Below are positions 8,893-17,522 of a DNA stretch of 64,000 nucleotides, piece after piece. Where the stretch lies: positions 214,143 to 278,142 of the forward strand of contig JAPLDJ010000012.1 in assembly GCA_026391805.1 (NCBI GenBank). The letters are read 5' to 3'. Source of the stretch: Bacteroidota bacterium. Lineage in GTDB: Bacteria > Bacteroidota > Bacteroidia > Bacteroidales > FEN-979. The notes beneath the pieces are model-generated. The model was not told the DNA's origin and did not search any database. It saw only the letters and a program-made list of their open reading frames with translations. Numbering within the stretch: position 1 is the first letter of the stretch; each line of letters opens with the position of its first letter. The position numbers and the translations under genes were made by a program.

Positions 8893-11291
8893 CTTTTCTT
8901 CCTTCCTCCCTCCTTTGGCATCAACTCTTCACAGGAATAACCCTTTTCACGTTTCTTATTCTTTTCTCCGGGACCTTACCAGCCCAACCGGTTCTCCGTT
9001 CTTCGGTCAAAGGCACCGTTGTTGACCGGCAAACCCTCTCCCCGCTTCCCGGTGCGACGGTCCTTCTCCTGGACTCCAATCCCCAGATCGGAACTAATGC
9101 CGATGCCAACGGGCATTTCAATCTCAATGGCATCCCGATCGGGAAACAGCGGATAAAAGTCACCTATGTCGGTTATGTCCCGTACGTGTCGGATGAAATA
9201 ACGGTAAGCAGCGGCAAGGAGACCGATGTTACGATCACAATGCAGGAAACCGTTATTTCCGCCGGCGAGGTTGAGATCAAAGGGGATTACAAAAAATACG
9301 GGGCCATCAATAAAATGGCGACCGTAAGCGTCCGGCCTTTCAGCGTCGATGAAACGTTTCGTTTTGCCGGCAGCTACAACGATCCGGCAAGGATGGCGGC
9401 CAATTTTGCAGGGGTGACTTCCGGCGTCGACAACCGCAACGACATCATCGTCAGGGGAAATTCTCCCATCGGCCTGCAGTGGCGGATCGACGGGATGGAG
9501 ATCCCGAATCCGAATCACTTTGCAGCCGTAGGAACCACCGGCGGCCCCGTTACTGTACTGAACAACAACCTGCTTACAAATTCCGATTTTTTCACCGGCG
9601 CTTTTCCTGCCAGTTACGGGAATGCGCTTTCAGGTGTGTTCGACATGCGGATGCGGACCGGGAACAATGAAAAACATGAATACTGGTTCGGGATCGGCTG
9701 GAACGGACTGGAATTCGGGGCAGAGGGTCCATTTTCAAAAAAGTCGAAAGCCTCCTACATGTTTTCGTACCGATACTCACTGCTGGCTGTGCTCAGCTAT
9801 TTCGGATTTAAGTTTGATGCTGTTCCCTTTTACCAGGATCTCAATTTCAAATTTGTTATCCCGACGAAGAAAGCAGGTGTTTTCACCCTAGAAGGGATCG
9901 GCGGATTGAGCTATATCGAGCTCTTCGACAGCAGGAAAGGCCGGTCGGACTGGATGTTCCCCGACTATGGCGAAAATCTTTCAAACGGATCGAACCTCTT
10001 TGCCGGCGGAATTTCCCACCAGATCTTCCATGACCCTTCACTCCGCATTAAAAACCAGCTCTATTTTGTAGCTTCGAAGGTCAACACAAGGATCGACTCG
10101 TTTTCAACGGTTCCCGTTCATCCTACCCTATGGGCCGGTGAACAGTCATCTGAAAACAAGTTTTCCTACGATCTCCAGGTATTCAAGAAATTTTCTGCAA
10201 AGAATTCGCTGGAGACTGGAGTTACCCTGGATTATTTCGACATGAGCTTTGCCGACAGCATGCTGTGGAAAGGACAATTCCAGGTTCATACCGGCAGCAG
10301 GGAATCGATGATTTTCCTGCGGGGTTACGGGCAGTGGCAGCACCGGTTTTCGGATCAGTTCCGGGCGACGGTAGGGATCTATGGCTCCCGTCTTTTCCTG
10401 AACAACACCTGGGCTGTTGAACCGCGGCTCGGACTTGAATGGCTGATCAATTCAAGCCATTCCATCACTGCCGGCGGCGGCATGTTCAGCCAGGTTCAAC
10501 CGCATGTCATCTATTTCATTCAATCCCGTCTGCCGGACGGAACGATCGTTCAGTCAAACCGCAACCTTGATTTCTCACGATGCTGGCAGGTGGCGCTGGG
10601 ATACAATTTCTTACCGACTGAATTTCTTCATTTTAAGACAGAGCTCTATTACCAGCACCTCTATGACATCCCCGTGAAATATTCCATTCCAACCTATTCG
10701 CTCATCAACCAGGGGCATGAATTTTTCCTCGACCGGCAATACAGCGACAGCCTCGTCAACCTTGGAAGCGGCGAAAATTACGGACTGGAATTCACATTTG
10801 AGCGCTTCCTTCATAAACATTACTATTTTCTTTTCACCTCCTCGTTCTTCAATTCCGTTTATGGCGGTTATGATGGTGTCGGGCGCAGCACTGCCTTCGA
10901 TGTGAAATATGCCCTCAATGCCGCAGGAGGTTATGAATTGGTTATCGGGAAAAGGAAATGGGGTGTGATGTCATTCGGACTCAGGGCTACGTTCGCCGGT
11001 GGTAACCCTTATGTCCCTTATGATGTCGACGCAACCGTGAAGAATGGTGAACCCATGCCTGACTGGCAAAATTCCTATCAATCCAGCTATCCTGAATACA
11101 AAAGGCTCTCCGTAAGGTTCGGCCTGAAACGCAATCTGCCTGGATTCAACCTTGAATTCATGCTTGATCTGCAATACAGGACCAATTACACCAATGTGTA
11201 TCTTCAGCGGATAAACCCGAAAACCGGCGAGATCCGGAACTTCTTCAGCATGGGTTTCTTCCCGATGGCTACATGGAGAATTCAATTCTGA
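8844..11291 (+). CDS. TonB-dependent receptor with carboxypeptidase-regulatory-like domain
   Basis: 815 residues. A hydrophobic segment at about 27-45 ending in PAQP looks like a signal peptide with a long N-terminal lead. Residues about 50-135 form the CarboxypepD_reg-like beta-sandwich (VKGTVVDRQTLSPLPGATV) common at the front of Bacteroidota receptors. A plug domain follows (DIIVRGNSPIGLQWRIDG), then a beta-barrel ending in WRIQF, the aromatic C-terminus typical of outer-membrane barrels. No SusD partner is present, so it is not a glycan system. The ATG at 8844 is the only usual start before the signal segment, forcing a 49-base overlap with the previous gene. It may import a precursor or move the cluster product across the outer membrane. 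Confidence 0.87.
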   Translation: METPEPGRSRPADGRITFLPSSLLWHQLFTGITLFTFLILFSGTLPAQPVLRSSVKGTVVDRQTLSPLPGATVLLLDSNPQIGTNADANGHFNLNGIPIGKQRIKVTYVGYVPYVSDEITVSSGKETDVTITMQETVISAGEVEIKGDYKKYGAINKMATVSVRPFSVDETFRFAGSYNDPARMAANFAGVTSGVDNRNDIIVRGNSPIGLQWRIDGMEIPNPNHFAAVGTTGGPVTVLNNNLLTNSDFFTGAFPASYGNALSGVFDMRMRTGNNEKHEYWFGIGWNGLEFGAEGPFSKKSKASYMFSYRYSLLAVLSYFGFKFDAVPFYQDLNFKFVIPTKKAGVFTLEGIGGLSYIELFDSRKGRSDWMFPDYGENLSNGSNLFAGGISHQIFHDPSLRIKNQLYFVASKVNTRIDSFSTVPVHPTLWAGEQSSENKFSYDLQVFKKFSAKNSLETGVTLDYFDMSFADSMLWKGQFQVHTGSRESMIFLRGYGQWQHRFSDQFRATVGIYGSRLFLNNTWAVEPRLGLEWLINSSHSITAGGGMFSQVQPHVIYFIQSRLPDGTIVQSNRNLDFSRCWQVALGYNFLPTEFLHFKTELYYQHLYDIPVKYSIPTYSLINQGHEFFLDRQYSDSLVNLGSGENYGLEFTFERFLHKHYYFLFTSSFFNSVYGGYDGVGRSTAFDVKYALNAAGGYELVIGKRKWGVMSFGLRATFAGGNPYVPYDVDATVKNGEPMPDWQNSYQSSYPEYKRLSVRFGLKRNLPGFNLEFMLDLQYRTNYTNVYLQRINPKTGEIRNFFSMGFFPMATWRIQF

Positions 11292-11352
11292 TGATTTACT
11301 TTTTCATAACCCTTCCTGAAATGATATTTGTATTTTAGCCGAATGAAAAGGC

Positions 11353-12465
11353 ATGCTGATGAAAAATGAAGTCCCGATCCGGAAACTGCCCCCCTACTGG
11401 ATTCTCTGTCTGTTACGATCGTACCGCTCCATGTTACTATGGCTGCACAGAAAATCATACCCCGCCAACATCGTGCTTTACGAGCGGTTTACCAACTTAT
11501 GGTTTCTTCCGGCCATCCGGGTCGCCGCAGAACTGGATATTGCAGGGATCCTGGCCGAAGGACCCAGATCAATTGAAGACATAGCAAAGCGGACCGGTTC
11601 GGATCCGGAAGCTCTCTTTCGCATGATGCGTTCTCTGGCGAGCCAGGACATCTTTAAAAAGAGGAAAGACGGATTATATGAAAATACCCGTCTTTCAAAA
11701 GTCCTCATCGACGGGAAGGGTTCCCTTCGTTATATGATCATGCAGCATCTCGGAAACCTGAACTGGAGCGGTTTGAACGAATTCTCATATTCAATCAGAA
11801 CCGGGAAGGATGCCTTCTCGAAGGTTTTCGGAAAAAGTGTCTATGAGTACCTCTCTGAACATCCCCAGGAGTCTGTGCTGTTTGACCGGTCGATGACCAA
11901 CCTGACGGAAATCGCCATTGAACCGATCCTGAATGCTATTAATTTCAGCAGATATCATGTTATTGCTGATATCGGGGGAGGCGAAGGGTTGCTTCTCTCC
12001 AGCATCCTTTGCAAAACCAGGAACACGAATGGAATCCTTTTCGATCTCCCGGAAGGAATGACAGAAGCAGGAACCGTTCTTAACAGGTTCGGAGTTGCCG
12101 ACAGGGTCAGTCTCGTCCCGGGCGATTTCTTCAAAACCGCGCCGGAAGGGGCAGATGCCTACCTGCTGAAAAATGTTCTTCATAACTGGAGCGAAGAAGA
12201 GTGTGTCACCATCCTGAACAACATCCGGAAAGCTATGCCCGAAAACGGCAGGATCCTGATCCTGGAGATGATCCTCGATGAAGGGAACAAAGCCTCTTTC
12301 GGAAAGCTGATCGACCTGCAGATGCTGGTTTTCATGGAAAGCGGAAAAGAACGCACCCGGAAGGAATTCGAGTCGCTTCTCGCCCAGGCCGGGCTGAAGA
12401 TCAGCCGTATTTTTCCTACCATTGCACCGATCAGTATGATTGAAGCGGTCAGGACCGAGGTCTGA
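11353..12465 (+). CDS. SAM-dependent O-methyltransferase (acetylserotonin OMT-like)
   Basis: 370 residues. The N-terminal part (about 40-120) looks like the winged-helix dimerisation domain of small-molecule O-methyltransferases. The catalytic domain has the SAM motif DIGGGEG near 208, then LFDLPEGM, and the family segment LLKNVLHNWSEEE near 272. The family methylates hydroxyl groups of phenolic or polyketide-like compounds. ATG codons at 11353 and 11359 are both possible starts. The last codons lie inside a GAGGTCA-type repeat that continues past the stop, so the extreme C-terminus (AVRTEV) may have been shaped by repeat expansion. Confidence 0.82.
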   Translation: MLMKNEVPIRKLPPYWILCLLRSYRSMLLWLHRKSYPANIVLYERFTNLWFLPAIRVAAELDIAGILAEGPRSIEDIAKRTGSDPEALFRMMRSLASQDIFKKRKDGLYENTRLSKVLIDGKGSLRYMIMQHLGNLNWSGLNEFSYSIRTGKDAFSKVFGKSVYEYLSEHPQESVLFDRSMTNLTEIAIEPILNAINFSRYHVIADIGGGEGLLLSSILCKTRNTNGILFDLPEGMTEAGTVLNRFGVADRVSLVPGDFFKTAPEGADAYLLKNVLHNWSEEECVTILNNIRKAMPENGRILILEMILDEGNKASFGKLIDLQMLVFMESGKERTRKEFESLLAQAGLKISRIFPTIAPISMIEAVRTEV

Positions 12466-12653
12466 GGACTGAGATCAGAGGTCAGAGGTCAGAGGTCAGA
12501 AAATGGAGGATGGAGGATAGAGAAGGGTATTTCCCGTTATAATTACTTATGACTTATTACATATGACTTATGTCGTATGACATCTGACATCTGACATCTG
12601 ACATCTGACATCTGACATCCGACATCCGACATCCGACCTCCGACCTCTGACTT
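12448..12653. repeat. Heptamer tandem arrays (GAGGTCA, then TGACATC) between two genes
   Basis: Two degenerate arrays with period 7 fill the gap. At 12448-12499 the unit is GAGGTCA, beginning inside the methyltransferase 3' end. At about 12545-12653 the unit drifts from TGACTTA to TGACATC (about six exact copies), then CGACATC and CGACCTC. The same unit types recur elsewhere in the window. No coding potential is seen. Confidence 0.85.
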
Positions 12654-12665
12654 CGTTTTCTTTTT

Positions 12666-12673
12666 TACCTTTG
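12666..12673 (+). promoter_or_regulatory. TAnnTTTG -7 box placed for a leaderless transcript
   Basis: TACCTTTG matches the Bacteroidota -7 consensus. It ends five bases before the ATG at 12679, so transcription would begin at or next to the start codon. The -33 region falls inside the heptamer array and shows no clear TTTG. Confidence 0.45.
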
Positions 12674-12678
12674 TCGTG

Positions 12679-13869
12679 ATGCTACGTTTCTTATCAGCCT
12701 TTAGGAAAGAATTCCTGATCCTGATCCGGGATATTCCCGGACTGGCGATCCTTTTTATCATGCCGGTATTGCTGATCATGATCGTTACACTGGCCCAGCA
12801 GAATGCACTGAAGACCTCGAAGGAATCGAAAACAGAGATTCTCTTTATTGACCAGTCGCACTCTTCCTTTTCCGCCTTGCTGAAACAGAACCTCGACAGT
12901 TCGGGGCTTTTCAGGCTGATCCTGAAGGAACACGGAAAACCGCTGGAACTGAGTCAGGCAAAGGAACTGATCAGCAACGGGGACTATCCCATCGGCCTTG
13001 CGATCTCAAAGCAGGATACTTCCATCCGGCTGATCGTCGATCCGGGCCTGCAGACAGCCTATAAAAATTCACTGGCCGGATCACTAACTTATTTTATAAA
13101 GGGTGCGCAGAGCCGGATGGCGATCGAGAACCTCTTCGCTACGATGAATCCTTCGATGGCCTCAGGGCTGAATGCCATGATCGGATCGGTGATGAAGAGC
13201 ATGCCGCCGGTTACAGAAATCTATGCAACCAGGGAAAATTCTGCAATCAGGCCCTCCATCATCCAGAACAATGTTCCGGGATTCATCCTTTTCGCCATGT
13301 TCTTCATAGTAATTCCATTGTCGGGAAGCATGATCACGGAAAAGAATGAAGGATCCTTCGGACGTCTGCGAACCCTGCCGGTCAGGGTTTCCATCCTCCT
13401 CTCCTCGAAGGTGGTCCTTTTTCTCATCGTCTGCCTTGTTCAGTTCTGCCTTATGCTCCTTGTCGGGACCTGGATCTTACCGGTATTTTTCGGGATGCCG
13501 GCGCTACAACTCGGATCCCATTACTTTGCCATCGTCGTTGCAACAGTTGCCGCAGCCCTCGCGGCCATCGGGTTCGGCCTGGTGGTCGGGGCGCTGGCGT
13601 CTTCTCCCGGGCAGGCTGCACTTTTCGGTTCCGTGATGGTGGTGATCCTGGGAGTGATCAGCGGCACGTTTCTTCCCGTGTACCTGATGCCAAAGCCGAT
13701 CCAGACACTCAGCATGATCTCCCCCATCCGCTGGGGAATTGATAACTACCTCGCTATTTTTATCCGGGAAGGCACGATCAGCATGATATTTCCGAACATT
13801 CTGCTGCTTGTCCTGTTTTTTGTTTTTGCTATGATCATTTCCATTGCTATTTTTGCAAGACGGAAATAA
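12679..13869 (+). CDS. ABC-2 type transporter permease
   Basis: 396 residues from ATG 12679 (a GTG lies one codon upstream). One N-terminal helix (about 18-38), a large extracytoplasmic domain to about 195, then five helices (for example FILFAMFFIVIPLSG and FGSVMVVILGVISGTFLPVYLM) give the layout of ABC-2 permeases of the YhhJ/DrrB type. These export lipids, drugs or polysaccharides with a separate ATPase. No ATPase gene is present in the window, and the space before this gene is filled with tandem repeats. The surrounding ACP, BtrH and MMPL genes suggest it exports the same lipid-like product. Confidence 0.82.
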   Translation: MLRFLSAFRKEFLILIRDIPGLAILFIMPVLLIMIVTLAQQNALKTSKESKTEILFIDQSHSSFSALLKQNLDSSGLFRLILKEHGKPLELSQAKELISNGDYPIGLAISKQDTSIRLIVDPGLQTAYKNSLAGSLTYFIKGAQSRMAIENLFATMNPSMASGLNAMIGSVMKSMPPVTEIYATRENSAIRPSIIQNNVPGFILFAMFFIVIPLSGSMITEKNEGSFGRLRTLPVRVSILLSSKVVLFLIVCLVQFCLMLLVGTWILPVFFGMPALQLGSHYFAIVVATVAAALAAIGFGLVVGALASSPGQAALFGSVMVVILGVISGTFLPVYLMPKPIQTLSMISPIRWGIDNYLAIFIREGTISMIFPNILLLVLFFVFAMIISIAIFARRK

Positions 13870-13893
13870 TTCAGATTCCGGCACATCAATTCC

Positions 13894-14316
13894 ATGAAAG
13901 AAAAAGACGGTTACATCGATTGCCCCCAGCAGCAGGTGATCCTCTATGTGGAGAAGGAAGATGGAACCTACACGCCCATCCAGACCGGTTCCTACATCAC
14001 CAAGAATTATCTTGATGATTATGAGCTGAAGCGCAAACATCTTGAGGAATCCCTGAAAAAACAGGTTCTTGCAGGAGAAGTCAGCCCGGTCTATTATTTC
14101 ATGGTACTGGAAGAGCTTACACTTTCCGAACTTGCTGCACGCGCCGGCATCCGGAAAGGAAAGGTCAAAAAACACCTCGAACCAGGATATTTTAAATCCC
14201 TGCAACAGGAAACACTACAGGCCTATGCCGATGTATTCAACATCAACGTACAGGAACTCCTTCAGCTTTCCACTGCTCCTCCCGATGATCCGACGAAACT
14301 AAATCCTGAAGCCTGA
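13894..14316 (+). CDS. Small protein with a helix-turn-helix-like C-terminal half
   Basis: 140 residues. The first 50 residues contain a short beta-rich segment (VILYVEKEDGTYTPI). The remainder resembles a degenerate Cro/CI-type helix-turn-helix: LTLSELAARAGIRKGKVKKHL followed by a long helix that ends in FNINVQELLQL, an ending typical of XRE proteins. Its stop overlaps the ATG of the BtrH-like gene (TGATG), so the two are translationally coupled. It could regulate the cluster or be a non-DNA-binding partner; the sequence does not decide. Confidence 0.7.
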   Translation: MKEKDGYIDCPQQQVILYVEKEDGTYTPIQTGSYITKNYLDDYELKRKHLEESLKKQVLAGEVSPVYYFMVLEELTLSELAARAGIRKGKVKKHLEPGYFKSLQQETLQAYADVFNINVQELLQLSTAPPDDPTKLNPEA

Positions 14317-15320
14317 TGGAGACCCTCCCGTTCAAACATCAAATGGCGGCACATTGTGAATCAGGGGCAGTGACCTCGCTTCTGAACAATGCCGGGCTTG
14401 ATATCACCGAACCCATGGTTTTCGGGATCTCCAGCGGGATCTTCTTCGGGTACTTCCACAAGATGAAATCGTTCACCTTCCCGACCTTCATCGTCCGGAA
14501 CAAACCCGGATCCATGCGGAGCAACCTTGCAAAGCGGCTTGGAATAAAGTTCCATACTGAGAAGTTCCGCTCACACGAAGATGGAATGCGAAGGCTGGAT
14601 GAACTGCTTGAAAAGAAGATCCCGGTCGCCGTTCAGGTTGACTTTTTCTACATGGATTACCTCCCGGAATGGGAACGGGTTCACATCAATGTTCATTTCA
14701 TTGTCGTGGTTGGCAGGAAGGGATCAAAGTACATCGTATCCGACAGCTATTTTCCCAAACTTGTCGAGCTCGAATCGGAATCGCTGCGGAAGGCAAGATT
14801 CGCCGGGGGAAGCATGTCACCGAAAGGATTTCTCTTTTACCCGGAATCCATTCCGAAAAATATTGATTACAGGCAGGCCATCATCAAAGGAACAAAGAAA
14901 ACCTGCTTTTACATGCTGAAGATCCCGATCCCTTTCCTTGGCATCAAAGGGATCCGCAAGTTTGCGAAGAAGATTGTTTTATGGCCCTCACTGGCCAGGG
15001 ATACCGAACACCTTTCCCATGAGATCATGAAGATCAATGTGCTTCTTGAAGACCAGGGCACGGGTGGAGCGGGGTTCAGGTTCATGTATGCCACCTTCCT
15101 GCAGCAGGCCTCAGGAATGCTGAACAATTATGAATGGAGCAAATTGTCGAAAGAAATGATGGAGATCGGCGATGGCTGGAGGGAGATATCCCTTTTTGCT
15201 TCGCGGATCGGGAAGAACCGTGACCTCGGGCAGGACCGGATGAAAGAGCTGGGCGCAATGCTCGCTGGCAGGGCCGCTGCGGAGGAACGTTTCTTTAAAC
15301 GACTGAAAAAATCATTGTAA
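14316..15320 (+). CDS. BtrH-like acyltransferase (BtrH N-terminal domain)
   Basis: 334 residues. The N-terminal half matches the BtrH/C39-like papain fold: predicted nucleophile Cys14 in AAHCESGAV, His127 in NVHFIVVVG and Asp143 in YIVSDSYF. In butirosin biosynthesis BtrH transfers an acyl group from the carrier protein BtrI to an amine. Here an acyl carrier protein gene follows after 15 bases, so transfer from that ACP is a reasonable inference. The C-terminal half (about 180-334) is helical, and no transmembrane segment is evident. Substrate and acceptor are unknown. Confidence 0.82.
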   Translation: METLPFKHQMAAHCESGAVTSLLNNAGLDITEPMVFGISSGIFFGYFHKMKSFTFPTFIVRNKPGSMRSNLAKRLGIKFHTEKFRSHEDGMRRLDELLEKKIPVAVQVDFFYMDYLPEWERVHINVHFIVVVGRKGSKYIVSDSYFPKLVELESESLRKARFAGGSMSPKGFLFYPESIPKNIDYRQAIIKGTKKTCFYMLKIPIPFLGIKGIRKFAKKIVLWPSLARDTEHLSHEIMKINVLLEDQGTGGAGFRFMYATFLQQASGMLNNYEWSKLSKEMMEIGDGWREISLFASRIGKNRDLGQDRMKELGAMLAGRAAAEERFFKRLKKSL

Positions 15321-15335
15321 ATACGAAACCTCAAT

Positions 15336-15623
15336 ATGACAAAAGAACCGTCGCCGGAATTGAAAATGCAGATCAAGAAACTGATCATCGATACGCTGAA
15401 TATCACCGATGTAGACCCGGCTGCAGTGGACGACGAAAAACCGCTTTTCGGAAGTGATAATGCACTTACCCTTGATTCGGTCGATGCCATCGAGATCATC
15501 ATGGCGCTTCAGCGGACATACGGGATCCGCATTCATGACCAGGGACTTGCCCGTTATGTGATCCGATCGGTCAACAGTATTGCTGAATTCATCCTCACCG
15601 AGCAGGAAAAGAATAACCCGTAA
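15336..15623 (+). CDS. Acyl carrier protein (phosphopantetheine-binding)
   Basis: 95 residues, acidic and helical. The phosphopantetheine attachment site is Ser48 in LTLDSVDAIE, close to the classic DSLD motif; helix II continues as IIMALQRTYGI. It differs from housekeeping FabC-type ACPs in its longer, charged N-terminus and sits between BtrH-like and sulfotransferase genes, so it is most likely a dedicated carrier for this cluster, loaded by the adenylating enzyme at 17523 or by an external synthase. Confidence 0.9.
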   Translation: MTKEPSPELKMQIKKLIIDTLNITDVDPAAVDDEKPLFGSDNALTLDSVDAIEIIMALQRTYGIRIHDQGLARYVIRSVNSIAEFILTEQEKNNP

Positions 15624-16716
15624 ACCGTATCCATTGGAAAACTACCTGACAGCCGGCATCGGTTTCAGTCGACTGGTCCGGCTCGTGCGCAGGAACCGGG
15701 TTTCCTTTCATCCGAAATACATTTTCCGGCTGTTGTTCCTGGCTCAAAGTTCAGTCTGGACGGATATTTTCACTTACCTGGAAAGAAAACGATTCGGAAA
15801 ACAGATCGCAGCAACACCCGTCCCCGAAGATCCCATCTTCATTATCGGTCACTGGAGGGCCGGAACCACGCTGCTGCATCAGCTTATGAACCTCGATCCG
15901 AACCTCGCTGCCCCTACCCTGTTCCAGGTCGCGGAACCCGGGTGCTTCATCAGTTTTTACCAGTACTACAGGCCGGTATTCAGCCTGCTGATGCCGAAAA
16001 CAAGGCCGATGGACAATGTACGTATCGGGATAAATGAGCCCCAGGAAGATGAATATGCCATCTACAGGATCACCGATTTCTCGCCCATCGAGCACATGGT
16101 GTTTCCAAAGGGTCCGGGGTATTTTATCACGGATACGCCCTCCTTCCTCCCGCAGGGAGAAGTTGAAAAGAAAAAATGGGAAGAGCAGCTTGCCGGTTTC
16201 TTCCGGAAACTTACCTTTTTCCATGGGAAAACAATCATCTCGAAAAACCCGTTCAATTCACTGCGCATTCAGGAACTGAACAGGATGTTCCCAAAAGCAC
16301 GGTTCATCCACCTGAGCAGGCATCCATTCGACGTGATCCCTTCCTCCATTCACATGTGGAAGATCGTCCAGCACCAGAACAAACTGAACCGGAAAAGCCT
16401 TTACCCCGGAGTTCCCGAAGTGACTGAAGGACTTGACCGGATCCTGACAGCCATCCGGCGTGATCTGCCCCTTATTCCTGAGAACCGGGTATATAACATG
16501 AAATTTGAGAAGCTGGAATCCGACCCCGTTTCAGAGATCAGGAAACTGTATTCCTGGTTCAACCTTCCATTCGACATCAATCTAAGCCAGGAAATGGAAA
16601 ATTTCACCGGGGAACTGAAAGGTTACCGTAAAAATAAATTCTTTCTAAGCGATGAGGATAAGCAATACATCCGTGAACGATTAGATCATCACATGCAATT
16701 TTACGGTTATTTTTGA
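15580..16716 (+). CDS. Sulfotransferase family protein
   Basis: 378 residues if the TTG at 15580 is used, overlapping the ACP gene by 44 bases; a second TTG at 15634 would remove 18 residues and the overlap. No ATG is available in this region, so the start is uncertain. The PAPS-binding signatures are visible: IIGHWRAGTTLLHQL (5'-phosphosulfate loop) near residue 89 and LSRHPFDVIPS (3'-phosphate site) near residue 246. The family transfers sulfate from PAPS to hydroxyl groups of lipids, carbohydrates or peptides. It may sulfate the product of the cluster. Confidence 0.83.
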   Translation: MLNSSSPSRKRITRKPYPLENYLTAGIGFSRLVRLVRRNRVSFHPKYIFRLLFLAQSSVWTDIFTYLERKRFGKQIAATPVPEDPIFIIGHWRAGTTLLHQLMNLDPNLAAPTLFQVAEPGCFISFYQYYRPVFSLLMPKTRPMDNVRIGINEPQEDEYAIYRITDFSPIEHMVFPKGPGYFITDTPSFLPQGEVEKKKWEEQLAGFFRKLTFFHGKTIISKNPFNSLRIQELNRMFPKARFIHLSRHPFDVIPSSIHMWKIVQHQNKLNRKSLYPGVPEVTEGLDRILTAIRRDLPLIPENRVYNMKFEKLESDPVSEIRKLYSWFNLPFDINLSQEMENFTGELKGYRKNKFFLSDEDKQYIRERLDHHMQFYGYF

Positions 16717-16742
16717 AAGTTCCGTTTTTTTTGCTATTTTTG
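16712..16742 (+). promoter_or_regulatory. Bacteroidota promoter for the beta-barrel gene at 16779
   Basis: TTTG at 16712-16715, a 19-base spacer, then TATTTTTG at 16735-16742 fit the -33/-7 consensus of the Bacteroidota primary sigma factor. The start codon is 36 bases downstream. A second TATTTTTG at 16708-16715 overlaps the -33 element. Confidence 0.7.
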
Positions 16743-16778
16743 AAAATCATATTTCTTGTATCTGCAAATAAAACGACC

Positions 16779-17519
16779 ATGAAAAAATATTTAATCATCA
16801 TCCTTGCAACTTCGCTCCTACCGTTTGTTGCATTTGCCCAGAAACCGGATTCCCTGGCAAAGTCGGAGGCTGTAAAGCAGCAGGACACCCTCCGCCCCCC
16901 GGCAAAAAAGCAACATGGAGATGAATTCAAATTGCTCAAATCCGGATTCTACATAAAGATCGGTCCGACATTCCCGGTTGGGAATTATAGCAACACCCAG
17001 TATATTTATGACGAGACACATTATTATAAACCCTCCGTTTATTTCCCCGCAAAGACCGGTGCTGCAATGGACCTGGGCTTTATTATTTACATCGGCCCCA
17101 AATTCGCAAATCAACATCTCCGGGCAGGGATTGATGCGACTTTTTTGACATTTTGGTTCAATTCAATATCGTCGGATTCACTTTCAAGTCCGAAAACACA
17201 GTACTGGTATTTCTATGGGGGCCAGAAATTCGGCCCGGTGATATCCATTTGTCCGGTCGACAAGCTTGTGATTGACCTGTCGTATAAAATAAATGCTTTT
17301 GTGGCCTATCTTCATCATTATATGTATGGAAGTATGAATGATGAATGGGGTTACAACGCAACACAGAGCGAGCTCAGCATGACCATCCGGTATTGGTTTA
17401 CGCTGATTTCATTCCAATATAATTTCGGACAGGTGAAGTACAACGATTTTGACTCTAACAAGCCATCCCATTATGTTGACAACTCCACGTTCAGATTCAT
17501 GATCGGGTTCAAATTCTAA
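16779..17519 (+). CDS. Outer-membrane beta-barrel protein
   Basis: 246 residues from the ATG at 16779; a longer frame from 16713 is open but would overlap the promoter. A signal peptide (MKKYLIIILATSLLPFVAFAQ) is cleaved near residue 21. A short Pro/Lys-rich linker follows, then alternating amphipathic beta-strands ending in FRFMIGFKF, a typical barrel C-terminus. The family is not recognised. It lies between the sulfotransferase and the adenylating enzyme and has its own promoter, so it may be an outer-membrane part of the cluster or an independent gene. Confidence 0.7.
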   Translation: MKKYLIIILATSLLPFVAFAQKPDSLAKSEAVKQQDTLRPPAKKQHGDEFKLLKSGFYIKIGPTFPVGNYSNTQYIYDETHYYKPSVYFPAKTGAAMDLGFIIYIGPKFANQHLRAGIDATFLTFWFNSISSDSLSSPKTQYWYFYGGQKFGPVISICPVDKLVIDLSYKINAFVAYLHHYMYGSMNDEWGYNATQSELSMTIRYWFTLISFQYNFGQVKYNDFDSNKPSHYVDNSTFRFMIGFKF

Positions 17520-17522
17520 TTC

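Noticed and set aside
12545..12653. Possible CRISPR array
   Set aside because: Units are 7 bases with no spacers and no cas genes are present; this is a simple tandem repeat.
16713..16778. Longer N-terminus for the beta-barrel protein
   Set aside because: The extension would place translation across a consensus promoter and put a second hydrophobic segment before a good signal peptide.
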